64,000 bases of DNA from Neisseria sp. oral taxon 014 str. F0314 (GCF_005886145.1 NZ_CP040504.1:2170001-2234000), one strand, 5' to 3'; positions 8,542 to 17,602 are shown, counted from the stretch's first letter. Numbers and translations are program-made. Notes: a model not told the origin generated them from the letters alone.

Positions 8542-10770
8542 ATGTTGCGTTATGCGCTGCCGTGTTGGGTGGCGGGTGTGGTGTTGTCGTTCGCGCTGCC
8601 GTCCGTGCCGCACTGGGCGGGATGGGCGGCGGCCTTTCTGTGCGCGGCGGCCGCGGCTTGGAAATTCAGGCCGGCGGCGGGATTGTTGTTCCTGCTGGCG
8701 GGAGCGGCCTACGGCGTGTGGCGCACGGAAGCGGCGTTGCAGCGGCAGTGGCCGTTAGACGGGAGCGGAACGGCGCAACTGGTCGTCGAAGTGGCAGACA
8801 TGCCGCGGCGGGACGGCAGGCGGGTGCAGTTTACCGGCAACGCACAGGACGGGCGGGGCGGCAGGTTTACGCTGCTGCTGTCGGACTACCGCCTGCGCGA
8901 TTGGCCGGTGGGCAGCAGGTGGCGGGTGTCGGCGCGGGTCAGGCCGGTGGTCGGTGAAGTCAATCTGCGCGGGCTGAACCGCGAGGCGTGGGCCTTATCC
9001 AACGGCATCGGCGGAATCGGCTCGGTCGGCAGGGAGCGCGTGCGGCTGGAAGCGGGCGGCGGAGGCATTGCCGTCTGGCGCGACGCGGTCAGCCGCCGCT
9101 GGCAGGGCGTGCAGACCGGCGGACACGATTTTTCAGACGGCCTCGGCCTGATGCGGGCCTTGAGCATAGGCGAACAGTCGGCGCTGCGGCCCGAACTGTG
9201 GCAGGCGTTCCGCCCGTTGGGGCTGACGCATCTGGTCAGCATTTCAGGGCTGCATGTTACGATGGTGGCAGTGTTGTTCGGCTGGCTGGTCAGGCTGTCG
9301 TTGCGGCGGCTGCCGCTGGTGCCGTCCAAACCGCGGCTGTGGGTGCTGGCCGGCGGGTTGGCCGGCGCGCTGCTGTATGCCGTGCTGGCCGGCTTTTCCG
9401 TACCGACCCAGCGCAGCGTGCTGATGCTGGCCGTGTTCGCATGGGCGTGGTGGCGCGGCAGCGGCGCGTCGGGTTGGGACGGCTGGTGGCAGGCACTGGC
9501 GGCGGTGCTGCTGTTCGACCCGTCGGCGGTACTGGGCGTCGGCACTTGGCTTTCGTTCGGCCTGGTGGCCGCGCTGGTGTGGGTGTCGGCAGACCGTCTG
9601 AACGCGCGCGGCCGGACGGCGGCGGTACGCGGCCAGTGGGCGGCTTCGCTGTTGTCGGTGGTGCTGTTGGGCTATCTGTTCGCCTCACTGCCGCTGGCCA
9701 GCCCGCTGGTGAATGCGCTGGCGATTCCGTGGTTTTCGTGGGTGCTGACCCCGCTGGCGCTGCTCGGTTCGGTATTGCCGTTCGCACCGTTGCAGTGGAC
9801 GGCGGCGGCATTGGCGGAATATACGTTGCGGCTGCTTGTGTTTCTGGCCGGACACGCGCCCGAAGCGGCTGTTGCCGCCGCGCCCCTGCCTCTGGCGGTA
9901 TTGGCCGCGGTTGCCGCGCTGCTGGCGCTGCTGCCGCGCGGTACCGGTTTGAGGCCGTTCGCGTGGCTGGTGCTGGCGGGCTTTACGTTTTACCGTCCCG
10001 CAGCGGTTGCCGAAGGCCGTCTGAAAGCGGTGGTGATGGATGCGGGGCAGGGGCTTTCGGTGCTGGTGCGGACGAAGGAACACGATTTGTTGTTTGACAC
10101 GGGCACGGCGCAGGCCGCGGCGGCGGGCATCGTACCCAGCCTGAACGCCTTGGGCGTGCGCCGTCTGGACAGGCTCATCCTGTCGCACCACGATAACGAC
10201 CACGACGGCGGCTTCCAAGCCGTTACCGACGGCAGGACGGTGGCGCGGATAACGGCGGGGCAGCCCGAATTTTACCCGCAGGCGGAACCCTGCCGCGAAA
10301 CGCAGTGGCAGTGGGACAGCGTGCGGTTCGAGCTGCTGAGGCCGTCTGAAAACGCGCAGGGCCTGGAAGACAACGACCGAAGCTGCGTCCTGCGGGTGGT
10401 GGCGGGCGGCGACGCGCTTTTGGTAACGGGCAATTTGGGGCGGCGCGGCGAGGCGGAACTGGTCGGGAAATACGGCGGCGCGTTGTACAGTCAGGTTTTG
10501 GTGCTGGGGCACCACGGCAGCGACACCGCCTCGTCGGGCCTGTTCCTGCACGCCGTGTCGCCGCAATATGCCGTTGCCTCCAGCGGCTACGCCAATGCCT
10601 ACAAACATCCGGCCGCCGCAGTGCAGGCGCGGGTGAAGGCGCACGGCATCACCCTGCTGCGTACCGATTTGTCGGGCGCGCTGTTGTTCGAACTGGGCGA
10701 CGGCAACGTATACCGAGGCCGTCTGAAAACATGGAAGCCTTATTGGCAGAAAAAGCCGTTTGACGGTTAG
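8542..10770 (+). CDS. comA: DNA uptake channel ComA (ComEC/Rec2 family)
   Basis: The 742-residue protein has the ComEC layout: two N-terminal membrane segments, a periplasmic OB-like region (about 80-160), a multi-pass Competence domain (about 200-480, with LTHLVSISGLHVTMVA) and a C-terminal metallo-beta-lactamase domain with HHDNDHDGGF near residues 547-556. It carries single-stranded DNA across the inner membrane in natural transformation. Four perfect 12-base DUS lie inside the gene (9132, 10014, 10339, 10716), read in frame as FSDGL, GRLKA, RPSEN and GRLKT, so the importer gene is itself rich in uptake signals. AGGG precedes the start at 8542. Confidence 0.93.
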   Translation: MLRYALPCWVAGVVLSFALPSVPHWAGWAAAFLCAAAAAWKFRPAAGLLFLLAGAAYGVWRTEAALQRQWPLDGSGTAQLVVEVADMPRRDGRRVQFTGNAQDGRGGRFTLLLSDYRLRDWPVGSRWRVSARVRPVVGEVNLRGLNREAWALSNGIGGIGSVGRERVRLEAGGGGIAVWRDAVSRRWQGVQTGGHDFSDGLGLMRALSIGEQSALRPELWQAFRPLGLTHLVSISGLHVTMVAVLFGWLVRLSLRRLPLVPSKPRLWVLAGGLAGALLYAVLAGFSVPTQRSVLMLAVFAWAWWRGSGASGWDGWWQALAAVLLFDPSAVLGVGTWLSFGLVAALVWVSADRLNARGRTAAVRGQWAASLLSVVLLGYLFASLPLASPLVNALAIPWFSWVLTPLALLGSVLPFAPLQWTAAALAEYTLRLLVFLAGHAPEAAVAAAPLPLAVLAAVAALLALLPRGTGLRPFAWLVLAGFTFYRPAAVAEGRLKAVVMDAGQGLSVLVRTKEHDLLFDTGTAQAAAAGIVPSLNALGVRRLDRLILSHHDNDHDGGFQAVTDGRTVARITAGQPEFYPQAEPCRETQWQWDSVRFELLRPSENAQGLEDNDRSCVLRVVAGGDALLVTGNLGRRGEAELVGKYGGALYSQVLVLGHHGSDTASSGLFLHAVSPQYAVASSGYANAYKHPAAAVQARVKAHGITLLRTDLSGALLFELGDGNVYRGRLKTWKPYWQKKPFDG

Positions 10771-10869
10771 GCCGCGCGGCGTTTCGACTTGGCGCGCCGA
10801 CGGCGGTAAGGTATATTACGGCACCGCGGCGGGACACCCCGTACCGCCCGTCAAGCAGAATCAGGATTT

Positions 10870-11460
10870 ATGACATCATTCGGAAAAGAAACATTCGGCA
10901 GCCTTCTGTCCGCCCTGCGTCCCGCCATCCTGCGCTTCGCCGCCGTCCAACTGCGCGACGAAGCGCTGGCCGAAGACATCGTGCAGGAAACGCTTGCCGC
11001 CGCATGGGACAAACAGCGGCAGTTCCGCGGGGAAGCGGGCCTGAAAACATGGGTGATGGCCATCCTGAAAAACAAAATCACCGACCATTTCCGCCGCAGC
11101 AGGCACAGCGGCATCAGTCTGGAAGGCCTGCAACGGGAAAATGAGGCCATAGACGAAGCGTGGCGCGCCTGTTTCGATGCCGACGGCCACTGGCTCGATT
11201 CCGCCTCGCCCGCGCAGTGGCGGCCGCCGGAAGACTACGCCGAGCAGCAGGACTTTTTCCGCACGCTGGAAAACTGCCTGGGCGGCCTGCCCGAAGACAC
11301 CGCCCGCATTTTTTACCTGCGCGAAATCATGGGCATGGAGGTGGACGAAATATGCGGCCGGTTCGACATCAGCAAAGACAACTGCTACGTCATCCTGCAC
11401 CGCGCCCGCAACGGCCTGCGCCGCTGCCTGCAACTGCGCTGGTTTGATTCGGACGCCTGA
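10870..11460 (+). CDS. rpoE: ECF sigma factor, sigma-E type
   Basis: This 196-residue sigma-70 family protein has only regions 2 and 4. Region 2 contains AEDIVQETLAAAWDK and RGEAGLKTWVMAILKNKI, and region 4 (EDTARIFYLREIMGMEVDEI, about residues 137-156) has the helix-turn-helix DEICGRFDISKDN. A family-specific insert of about 40 residues with DADGHWLD and QWRPPEDYAE lies between them. Its neighbour is a zinc-finger anti-sigma gene 12 bases downstream, with GGAGG directly behind the sigma stop codon. In meningococcus this pair controls methionine sulfoxide reductase expression; I infer the same here from arrangement and motifs. Confidence 0.9.
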   Translation: MTSFGKETFGSLLSALRPAILRFAAVQLRDEALAEDIVQETLAAAWDKQRQFRGEAGLKTWVMAILKNKITDHFRRSRHSGISLEGLQRENEAIDEAWRACFDADGHWLDSASPAQWRPPEDYAEQQDFFRTLENCLGGLPEDTARIFYLREIMGMEVDEICGRFDISKDNCYVILHRARNGLRRCLQLRWFDSDA

Positions 11461-11472
11461 GGAGGAAAAAAC

Positions 11473-11652
11473 ATGCTCAAATGCCGCGAAGCCTGCAAAC
11501 TGCTTTCCGAAGCGCAAGACAGGAAACTGACCCCGCGCGAACGCCTTTCGCTCAAACTGCACCTGTTTGTCTGCATCCATTGCCGCCGCTACCGCAAACA
11601 GCTCGCCTTTTTGCGCGCGAACCTGAAGAAGTGGCAGCAGAAACTGCCCTGA
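11473..11652 (+). CDS. mseR: Zinc-finger anti-sigma factor (MseR-like)
   Basis: A 59-residue protein starts MLKCREACKLLSEAQD and carries H30-x3-C34-x2-C37, the zinc-binding signature of zf-HC2 anti-sigma domains. ATG 11473 is preceded by a strong GGAGG. It immediately follows the ECF sigma gene, and the two are surely co-transcribed. It has no membrane segment, so it would be a cytoplasmic, redox- or zinc-responsive anti-sigma factor. Size and context match the meningococcal MseR; that identity rests on context and motif, not alignment. Confidence 0.8.
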   Translation: MLKCREACKLLSEAQDRKLTPRERLSLKLHLFVCIHCRRYRKQLAFLRANLKKWQQKLP

Positions 11653-11699
11653 TGCCGTTTTATTTGCGGCGGCAGAACGGAAATGGCCGGCCTTTCGTT

Positions 11700-11734
11700 T
11701 TCAGACGGCCTTTGCAATTTTGAGGCCGTCTGAA
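11700..11734. repeat. Inverted DUS pair, arms facing inward
   Basis: Complement DUS at 11700-11711 and forward DUS at 11723-11734. It lies between mseR and lemA. The rest of 11653-11846 holds no recognisable gene. Confidence 0.6.
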
Positions 11735-11846
11735 ATTCCGCATGGCGTTCGGCGGCTGCCGAGGGCGGCCTTATCGGACCGCCGTTCCCTTTTACCGAAG
11801 GGGGCGGCGGTCCGTTTGTTTCAGGCCGCCCCCGCCGCCGCCCGTT

Positions 11847-11875
11847 TTTCCAACGGCTGCGTTTTCCTATATACT
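11847..11875 (+). promoter_or_regulatory. Probable sigma-70 promoter of lemA
   Basis: TTTCCA at 11847-11852 and TATACT at 11870-11875 have a 17-base spacer. A short GC hairpin (GCCCG-AGA-CGGGC) falls in the leader before the start at 11930. Confidence 0.55.
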
Positions 11876-11929
11876 GAACCTGTCCCGCCCGAGACGGGCG
11901 CAATCATTGTTGACTAACGGAGACAACCT

Positions 11930-12520
11930 ATGTTGAAAAAAATACTGGCCGTGCTGACGGTGTTCTCTTCCCTGTTCGTATTGAGCGGCTGCGGCTACAA
12001 CACCATGCAGGAGCAGGACGAGGCGGCCAATGCCGCGTGGTCGGAAGTGCTGAACCAATACCAGCGCCGCGCCGACCTGATACCGAATCTGGTCAATACG
12101 GTCAAAGGCTATGCCAAGCACGAAGACGAAGTGCTGACCAAGGTAACGGAAGCGCGCAGCAAAGTCGGCAGCATCCAAATGACGGCGGAAGACGCGACCG
12201 ACCCCGAGAAACTCAAGCGGTTCCAGCAGGCGCAGGGCGAACTGAGCAGCGCGTTGTCCCGTTTGCTGGTGGTGTCGGAAAATTACCCGCAGTTGAAAGC
12301 CGACCAGAGTTTCCGCGATTTGCAGGCGCAGCTCGAAGGCACGGAAAACCGCATTACGCTGGCGCGCAACAACTACATCAAATCCGTGCAGACCTATAAC
12401 ACGACCATCCGCCGGTTTCCGGATAACCTGACCGCCAAAATGTTCGGCCTGAAACAGCGTGCGAACTTCAGCGTCGAAAACGAATCGGCAGTGTCCACCG
12501 CGCCCAAAGTATCGTTCTGA
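11930..12520 (+). CDS. lemA: LemA family lipoprotein
   Basis: A 196-residue protein has a lipobox ending LSGC, with the lipidated cysteine at residue 21. The mature part matches LemA: AWSEVLNQYQRRADLIPNLV, VKGYAKHE and the later SENYPQLKADQSFRDLQ. The structure is predominantly helical coiled segments. The function of LemA is poorly defined; it is usually found next to TPM-domain proteins, as here. ATG 11930 is the only sensible start because the signal peptide begins there, with GGAG just upstream. Confidence 0.9.
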   Translation: MLKKILAVLTVFSSLFVLSGCGYNTMQEQDEAANAAWSEVLNQYQRRADLIPNLVNTVKGYAKHEDEVLTKVTEARSKVGSIQMTAEDATDPEKLKRFQQAQGELSSALSRLLVVSENYPQLKADQSFRDLQAQLEGTENRITLARNNYIKSVQTYNTTIRRFPDNLTAKMFGLKQRANFSVENESAVSTAPKVSF

Positions 12521-12530
12521 TACGGCGCAG

Positions 12531-12559
12531 AGGCCGTCTGAAAAAGTTTCAGACGGCCT
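12531..12559. repeat. Inverted DUS pair within the lemA cluster
   Basis: DUS at 12531-12542 and complement at 12548-12559 between lemA and the first TPM gene. If it terminates, it would lower expression of the downstream pair. Confidence 0.6.
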
Positions 12560-12583
12560 CAAACGACAGAGGGAGAAGCCATC

Positions 12584-13480
12584 ATGCTGCTACCTGCAAT
12601 ACAAAGGCTGGGTGCATTTCTGGCCGTGCTGTTTGCCTGCGTGCGGCTGTTTGCCGCCGACCTGACCCCCGTCCCAAAACTGACCGATCCGGTAATGGAT
12701 ACCGCGCAGATGTTGCAGCCCGAAGAACGCGAAGAGCTGAACGGGCACCTGCTGCAATACAGCCGTGAGAAAGGCAGCCAGATTGCCGTGCTGACCGTGC
12801 CGGCCATCAGTCCGGAAACACCGTTCGACTACTCGGCGCGGGTGATGGAGGAATGGAAGCTGGGCCGCAAAGACGTCAGCGACGGCGTTTTGCTGCTGCT
12901 GGTGCGCGACGAGCGCAAAACCCATCTGGCGGTGGGGCGCGGCCTGGAGGGTGCGATTCCCGACGTGTACGCCAAACGGATACTGCAAGACGTGCTCAGC
13001 CCCTACCTGCGCGAGGGCAAGACCGGCGAAGGCGTGGCGGCGGCGGTGGCCCAGATTGAAAAACTGATTGCCGGCGAAAAACTGCCCGAAGCCTCGACGC
13101 AATCCGATGCCGCGGATGACAGAATGGGCAATTTGTTGGTGTTGCTGGTTGTATTGTTTTTCATCGGCGCATTTTTAAAAATGTGTTTCGGTCCCACAAT
13201 CGGCAGCCTGCTGACCGGTTCGTCGTCTTTCGGTGCGGCCTTGATGCTGGGTTTGGGCGTACAGGCCGGCCTTGTCGCCGGACTGATTATGACGGTGCTT
13301 GCGCTGATCGGTTTCAGCGGTCTTTTTAAGATCGCGGAGATTTTCATTTCGGACGGCGGAGGCGATGGCGGCGGCTGGCACAGCGGAGGAGGAGGCGGTG
13401 GCTGGCATGGCGGCGGAGGCGGCGGTTTCAGTGGCGGTGGCGGCAGCTTCGGCGGCGGCGGTGCATCAGGAGGTTGGTAA
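12584..13480 (+). CDS. TPM-domain membrane protein (YgcG family)
   Basis: This 298-residue protein has a signal peptide (about 1-25), a TPM domain (about 36-160; LTDPVMDTAQMLQPEEREEL, GLEGAIPDVYAKRI), three hydrophobic segments between about 180 and 255 and a tail made almost only of Gly, Ser, Trp and His (GGGWHSGGGGGGWHGGGGGG). This architecture is typical of YgcG-like proteins paired with LemA. The TPM domain would be periplasmic. Its stop codon overlaps the start of the next gene (TAATG), so the two are translationally coupled. Biochemical role unknown. Confidence 0.85.
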   Translation: MLLPAIQRLGAFLAVLFACVRLFAADLTPVPKLTDPVMDTAQMLQPEEREELNGHLLQYSREKGSQIAVLTVPAISPETPFDYSARVMEEWKLGRKDVSDGVLLLLVRDERKTHLAVGRGLEGAIPDVYAKRILQDVLSPYLREGKTGEGVAAAVAQIEKLIAGEKLPEASTQSDAADDRMGNLLVLLVVLFFIGAFLKMCFGPTIGSLLTGSSSFGAALMLGLGVQAGLVAGLIMTVLALIGFSGLFKIAEIFISDGGGDGGGWHSGGGGGGWHGGGGGGFSGGGGSFGGGGASGGW

Positions 13481-13989
13481 TGGAACAAAACAGATTCAAA
13501 CGCCTGTGGCGGCACTGGCTGAGCCCCCGCCGCAGGGTGGAGCGGCACTTTCCTACATCGGATTTGCAACGCCTCAGTCGTGAAATCGGCGCTTCGGAAC
13601 AAAATCATCGGGGGCAGGTGCGTTTCGTCATCGAGTCGCACTATCCCGCTTCGGCCATATGGAACAGGGTGGGACCGCGCACCCGCGCCCTGCAATGGTT
13701 CGGCGAATTGGGCGTGTGGGATACCGAGGAAAACAGCGGCGTGCTGGTGTATGTGTCGTTTGCCGACCGCGTTATCGAAATCGTAGCCGACCGCGGTATC
13801 GCCGCCAAAATCGATCAGTCGCGCTGGCAGGACATCTGCGACACGATGCGGCGGCATTTCCTGAACGGCGATTATGTGAACGGGCTGGAGCAGGGATTGC
13901 GGGAAACGGACAGGCTGCTGGTGCAGCATTTCCCGCGTTTTCAGACGGCCTCAACCGACGAGCTGCCGAACGACGTGGTGTTGAAATAG
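13480..13989 (+). CDS. TPM-domain protein, second copy
   Basis: The 169-residue product begins MEQNRFKRLWRHWLSPRRR and has a TPM-like core (SREIGASEQNHRGQVRFVIE, SGVLVYVSFADRVIEIVADR, RGIAAKIDQSRWQDICD). It lacks a signal peptide and membrane segments. ATG 13480 overlaps the previous stop, and AGGAGG lies six bases upstream. A perfect DUS at 13940-13951 lies within the coding sequence and reads FQTAS. It completes the lemA-TPM-TPM cluster; presumably both TPM proteins act in one envelope-associated process (inference). Confidence 0.8.
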   Translation: MEQNRFKRLWRHWLSPRRRVERHFPTSDLQRLSREIGASEQNHRGQVRFVIESHYPASAIWNRVGPRTRALQWFGELGVWDTEENSGVLVYVSFADRVIEIVADRGIAAKIDQSRWQDICDTMRRHFLNGDYVNGLEQGLRETDRLLVQHFPRFQTASTDELPNDVVLK

Positions 13990-13996
13990 CGTTCCG

Positions 13997-14038
13997 CGGC
14001 CGTCTGAAAATTTCCCCCGCCCATTTTTCAGACGGCCT
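13997..14038. terminator. Imperfect inverted DUS pair
   Basis: A DUS with one mismatch at 13997-14008 and a perfect complement at 14027-14038, at the convergent end of the TPM cluster. Confidence 0.55.
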
Positions 14039-14051
14039 CGACGCCCGAATA

Positions 14052-14090
14052 AAAACGCCTGCCGGAAAACGGTTTTCCGGCAGGCGTTTT
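14052..14090. terminator. Bidirectional intrinsic terminator
   Basis: A near-perfect palindrome of 39 bases with stem AAAACGCCTGCCGGAAA and its complement has A-runs on one side and T-runs on the other, between the convergent TPM and OPT genes. It works on both strands. Confidence 0.85.
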
Positions 14091-14101
14091 GCTTTTTCCG
14101 C

Positions 14102-15985
14102 TTAACGGGCGGCCTTCAGAATCCGCCGTGCGAAAACCGTCATGCCGAGCAGGAAGCCGGCCAAGCCGAGCCATGAGGCGGCGGTGTCCCAGTTTTTCAA
14201 ACCGAGGGCCAGCGGCGCGTCGGAACCGCCGTTGGTAACGGAAACGGCGATAACGAAGGCCATCGCCACACCAATCAGGCTTTCGCCGACAATCAGGCCG
14301 GCGGCAAACAGCGTGCCGGTGCGGTCGGCGCGTTTCAGGCTGTTTTCGGCATCGCCCGAGCGGGTGCGGATGCGGGATTTCAGCCATGCGGCAAGGAACG
14401 CGCCGACGACAATCGGCATATTGACCGACGGCGGCAGGTAGATGCCCATGCCCACCGCCAGCACGGGCAGCGCCAGCCGGTTGCCGGAACTTTTCTTCAG
14501 TATGAAATCGACGATAATCAGCGCCACGCCGATGCCGACGCCGGTGAAGATGTAATTCCATTGCAGGTTGTGCGCGAAAATGCCCTGCGTGATGGTAGTC
14601 ATCAAAGTCGCTTGCGGCGCGGCCAGCGCCTGCGATGCATCCATCCCCGCGCGCGGCATGGCGCCGGTGAAGCCGTAGGCTTCGTACAGCAGTTCCAGCA
14701 CGGGCGAAACCACAATCGCACCGGCGACGCAGCCGATAATCAGCGCAATCTGCTGCAAACGCGGCGTGGCCTTAACCAGATAGCCGGTTTTCAAGTCTTG
14801 CAGGTTGTCGTTGGAAATCGAAGCCACGCAGATGACCGCCGAACCGCAAAACAGCGTCAGCGCCAGCATAAACTGACGGTTGCCCTCGTCGGCAAACAGT
14901 CCCGACGATTCGCCGACCGCCAGCAGCACCAGCGAAATCACCACAATCGATACGATGCCGATGCCCGAAATCGGGCTGGCGGACGAACCGACCAAACCCG
15001 CCATATAGCCGCAGGCCGCCGCCACCAGGAAGCCGATAACCGAAGTCAGCAGCGTGCACACCACCACCAGCGTCCAAGCGATGCCCGCGGACATTTGTGC
15101 CGCCGCGATAAAGTGGTAGAAGCTGAAACCCAGCAGCAGCATCATGCCCAACACAATCAGAATCATGGACTTGGGCGACAAATCCTGTTCCGTGCGCTCG
15201 GCGGAAGCGGTCATGTCCATGTCGGACGGTTGCGGAATGATGTTGGAAAAATACGGCACGGCGCCGCCCCAGGCGATAAAGATGCCGACCAGAATGGCGA
15301 TGCCGCCGGTCAGTCCGACCAGATAACCCGCGCCGAGCAGGGCCAGCGAAAAGCCCATCGGCAGTTGGAAAATGGCATTGCCCGCTTTGAACCAGTAGCT
15401 GGCGCTGTCGGAAATCACGCGTAAGCCGCCGGACAGGAAGCTCATCAGTCCGGCCAGCAGCCCGCCCGACAGGATTTCGCGCACGCCGCTGTCGCCGCTT
15501 TGTCCTTGTTCCGCGTCTTCATGTTCGCCGCTGCCGACTTTCAGGATTTCCGCCGCCGCGACGCCTTCGGGGTAGGGCAGGCTGCTTTTCACCACCATCG
15601 CGTAACGCAGCGGTACGGTGAAAATCACTCCCAAGATGCCGCCCGATACGCACAGCAGCGTGGTCTGCCAAAACGGAAAACCGTTCCAGTAGCCCGCCAT
15701 CAGCAGTCCGGGCAGCACGAAGATAATCGTTGAAAGCGTGCCTGCCGCCGAAGCCTGCGTCTGCACCATATTGTTTTCCAGAATATTGCTGCCCTTGAAG
15801 AATTTTAAAACCGCCATCGAAATCACTGCGGCCGGAATCGACGTGGCGAAAGTCAGGCCGACTTTAAGGCCGAGATATACGTTGGATGCGGTAAACACCA
15901 CCGTAATCAGCGCGCCCAAAATCATGCCGCGCAACGTCAGCTCGCGCCAGCCCGCGTAGGGGTCTCTGGTGTGGAGTTGTGGCAT
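14102..15985 (-). CDS. Oligopeptide transporter, OPT family
   Basis: The start at 15985 gives a 627-residue multi-pass inner-membrane protein beginning MPQLHTRDPYAGWRELTLRG. It has the OPT signature regions near the N-terminus (ALITVVFTASNVYLGLKVG, SNILENNMVQTQASAAG) and about fourteen hydrophobic segments. Proton-coupled OPT carriers take up oligopeptides or metal-chelate complexes; the substrate cannot be predicted. An in-frame extension to 16114 is rejected because it holds DUS-derived and non-conserved residues, while AAAGGA precedes 15985. It is convergent with the TPM cluster. Confidence 0.88.
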   Translation of the reverse strand: MPQLHTRDPYAGWRELTLRGMILGALITVVFTASNVYLGLKVGLTFATSIPAAVISMAVLKFFKGSNILENNMVQTQASAAGTLSTIIFVLPGLLMAGYWNGFPFWQTTLLCVSGGILGVIFTVPLRYAMVVKSSLPYPEGVAAAEILKVGSGEHEDAEQGQSGDSGVREILSGGLLAGLMSFLSGGLRVISDSASYWFKAGNAIFQLPMGFSLALLGAGYLVGLTGGIAILVGIFIAWGGAVPYFSNIIPQPSDMDMTASAERTEQDLSPKSMILIVLGMMLLLGFSFYHFIAAAQMSAGIAWTLVVVCTLLTSVIGFLVAAACGYMAGLVGSSASPISGIGIVSIVVISLVLLAVGESSGLFADEGNRQFMLALTLFCGSAVICVASISNDNLQDLKTGYLVKATPRLQQIALIIGCVAGAIVVSPVLELLYEAYGFTGAMPRAGMDASQALAAPQATLMTTITQGIFAHNLQWNYIFTGVGIGVALIIVDFILKKSSGNRLALPVLAVGMGIYLPPSVNMPIVVGAFLAAWLKSRIRTRSGDAENSLKRADRTGTLFAAGLIVGESLIGVAMAFVIAVSVTNGGSDAPLALGLKNWDTAASWLGLAGFLLGMTVFARRILKAAR

Positions 15986-16096
15986 GGTTGTCCTTTCGTT
16001 AGTTGGATGGATAAACAGATATTGTTGCCTGAACGGGCAAATGTCAAGGAAAGTAAGGATGCGGCAGGGAAGGGCGGCTGCCTTGAAAACGGGCGG

Positions 16097-16136
16097 AGGC
16101 CGTCTGAAAATCACCGACGGTTTTTTCAGACGGCCT
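16097..16136. terminator. Inverted DUS pair after the FAD dehydrogenase
   Basis: DUS at 16097-16108 and complement at 16125-16136, just downstream of the minus-strand dehydrogenase gene. Confidence 0.6.
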
Positions 16137-16154
16137 CTTGAGCTTTTCGGACGG

Positions 16155-17528
16155 CTACGGCAGCAGTTTGCCCGGATTCATAATATTGTACGGGTCGAGA
16201 TGGGCTTTCACCGCGCGCATCAACGCCAGTTCGGACTCGGTGCGCACCCGCGGCAGCCAGTGTTTTTTAATGGTGCCGATGCCGTGTTCGGCGGCGATGG
16301 TGCCGTTGTCCTGCAAAACGTTTTCGTAAACGATGGTGTTGATGATGTCTTCGTATTCGTAAACGTCGTTGCTCATGATTTCGGGCAGGAAGGTGTTGTA
16401 GTGCAGGCTGCCGTCGCCCAGATGGCCGAAGCAGACGATTTCGATGTCGGCAAACCGTGCTTTCAAGGCGGGCGCGCAACGGCGGACAAAGGCGGCGACA
16501 CGGGCTATCGGCAGGGCGATGTCGTGTTTGATGCTGGTGCCGAGGCTGCGTTGCGAGGCGGAAATGTTTTCGCGCAACGCCCACAAATCGTTGCGTTCCT
16601 GTTCCGATTGCGCCAATACGCTGTTTTCCAAACCGCGTTCGAACAGGAATTCGGCCAATCGGTCGGCCAGTTCCGGATCAGGGACGGAATCGGTCAGTTC
16701 CAGCAGGATGTGCCATTCGGCTTCGACAGGTTTTTGAATGTTGCTGAAACCGGAAGACAGCTCCAGCGCAAAGCGGCTGATAAGTTCGAAACTGCACAGC
16801 CTTTCGGCGAAATGCCCCTGAATCAGGGTCAGCAGCCTTACCGCCGATTCGATGTCGGGCAGGCCGACCCACGCGGTTGCAGTGGTTTGCGGCAGGGCAA
16901 ATAGTTTCAGCGACGCGCCGGTAATCACGCCCAGCGTTCCCTCGCTGCCGATAAACAGATGGCGTAAGTCGTAACCGGTAGTGTTTTTGTGCAGCGGGTG
17001 CAGGTGGGAGACGAGGCTGCCGTCGGGCAGGACGGTTTCCAGCCCCAATACCAGGTCGCGCATCGTACCGTAACGCAAAACGTTCAGTCCGCCCGCATTG
17101 CAGGCGATATTGCCGCCGATTTCGCACGAACCTTGGCTGGCAAGGCTCAGGGGAAATAAACGCCCCGCTTCGGCCGCAGCTTGTTGGACGTTTTGCAGGA
17201 CGGCACCTGCGTCAACCGTGATGCTGTTGTCTGCAAGGTTGATTTCACGGATGCGGTTGAGTTTGGACAGGTTCAGCAAAACGCCGTTTTCGGCCACCGC
17301 CGCCCCGCACAATCCGGTATTGCCGCCTTGAGGGGTAACGGGGATTTTGTGTTTGAAACAGAAGCGCATGATGTTTTGCACGCTTTCCACGGAACGCGGT
17401 TGCAATACGATGTCGGGGGAAGACGTAAACCGCCGTCGCTGGTCGGTAAGCAGGTCGGGGGACGGTTCGGTAATTTCGTTGCCGTCAAGGAAGAGGCGTA
17501 GTTGCGTGTAGAGGTCTGGATGCGTCAT
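16155..17528 (-). CDS. FAD-linked D-2-hydroxyacid dehydrogenase (GlcD/D2HGDH type)
   Basis: This 457-residue flavoprotein has the PCMH FAD-binding fold: PVTPQGGNTGLCGAAV, SQGSCEIGGNIACNAGG, LRYGTMRDLVLGLE and HLFIGSEGTLGVIT. It ends with the FAD-oxidase C-terminal domain (CFGHLGDGSLHYN, EHGIGTIKKHWL, DPYNIMNPGKLLP). These enzymes oxidise D-lactate, glycolate or D-2-hydroxyglutarate and pass electrons to quinone or an ETF. The sequence suits the D2HGDH/GlcD branch, but the substrate is uncertain. The start is at 17528; an in-frame run of 108 leucine- and proline-rich codons upstream is antisense to the lipoprotein gene and is not part of it. Confidence 0.82.
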   Translation of the reverse strand: MTHPDLYTQLRLFLDGNEITEPSPDLLTDQRRRFTSSPDIVLQPRSVESVQNIMRFCFKHKIPVTPQGGNTGLCGAAVAENGVLLNLSKLNRIREINLADNSITVDAGAVLQNVQQAAAEAGRLFPLSLASQGSCEIGGNIACNAGGLNVLRYGTMRDLVLGLETVLPDGSLVSHLHPLHKNTTGYDLRHLFIGSEGTLGVITGASLKLFALPQTTATAWVGLPDIESAVRLLTLIQGHFAERLCSFELISRFALELSSGFSNIQKPVEAEWHILLELTDSVPDPELADRLAEFLFERGLENSVLAQSEQERNDLWALRENISASQRSLGTSIKHDIALPIARVAAFVRRCAPALKARFADIEIVCFGHLGDGSLHYNTFLPEIMSNDVYEYEDIINTIVYENVLQDNGTIAAEHGIGTIKKHWLPRVRTESELALMRAVKAHLDPYNIMNPGKLLP

Positions 17529-17573
17529 ATTGTTTGGGCAACGGGCCGGAGGCCGTCTGAAAAGGGAAAAATA

Positions 17574-17602
17574 AAAGCAGGATACATGAAGTATCCTGCT
17601 TT
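17574..17602 (-). terminator. Intrinsic terminator of the lipoprotein gene
   Basis: A perfect 12-bp stem (17574-17585 with 17591-17602) has a five-base loop and, read on the minus strand, is followed by TATTTTT. It lies 18 bases after the lipoprotein stop. A single DUS at 17550-17561 follows. Confidence 0.85.

Noticed and set aside
8562..10097. Long alternative frames inside comA
   Set aside because: They arise from very high G+C with few stop codons; only the comA frame shows domains and catalytic residues.
14561..15424. Plus-strand frame opposite the OPT transporter
   Set aside because: It is the histidine- and glutamine-rich shadow of a membrane-protein gene, with no start signal.
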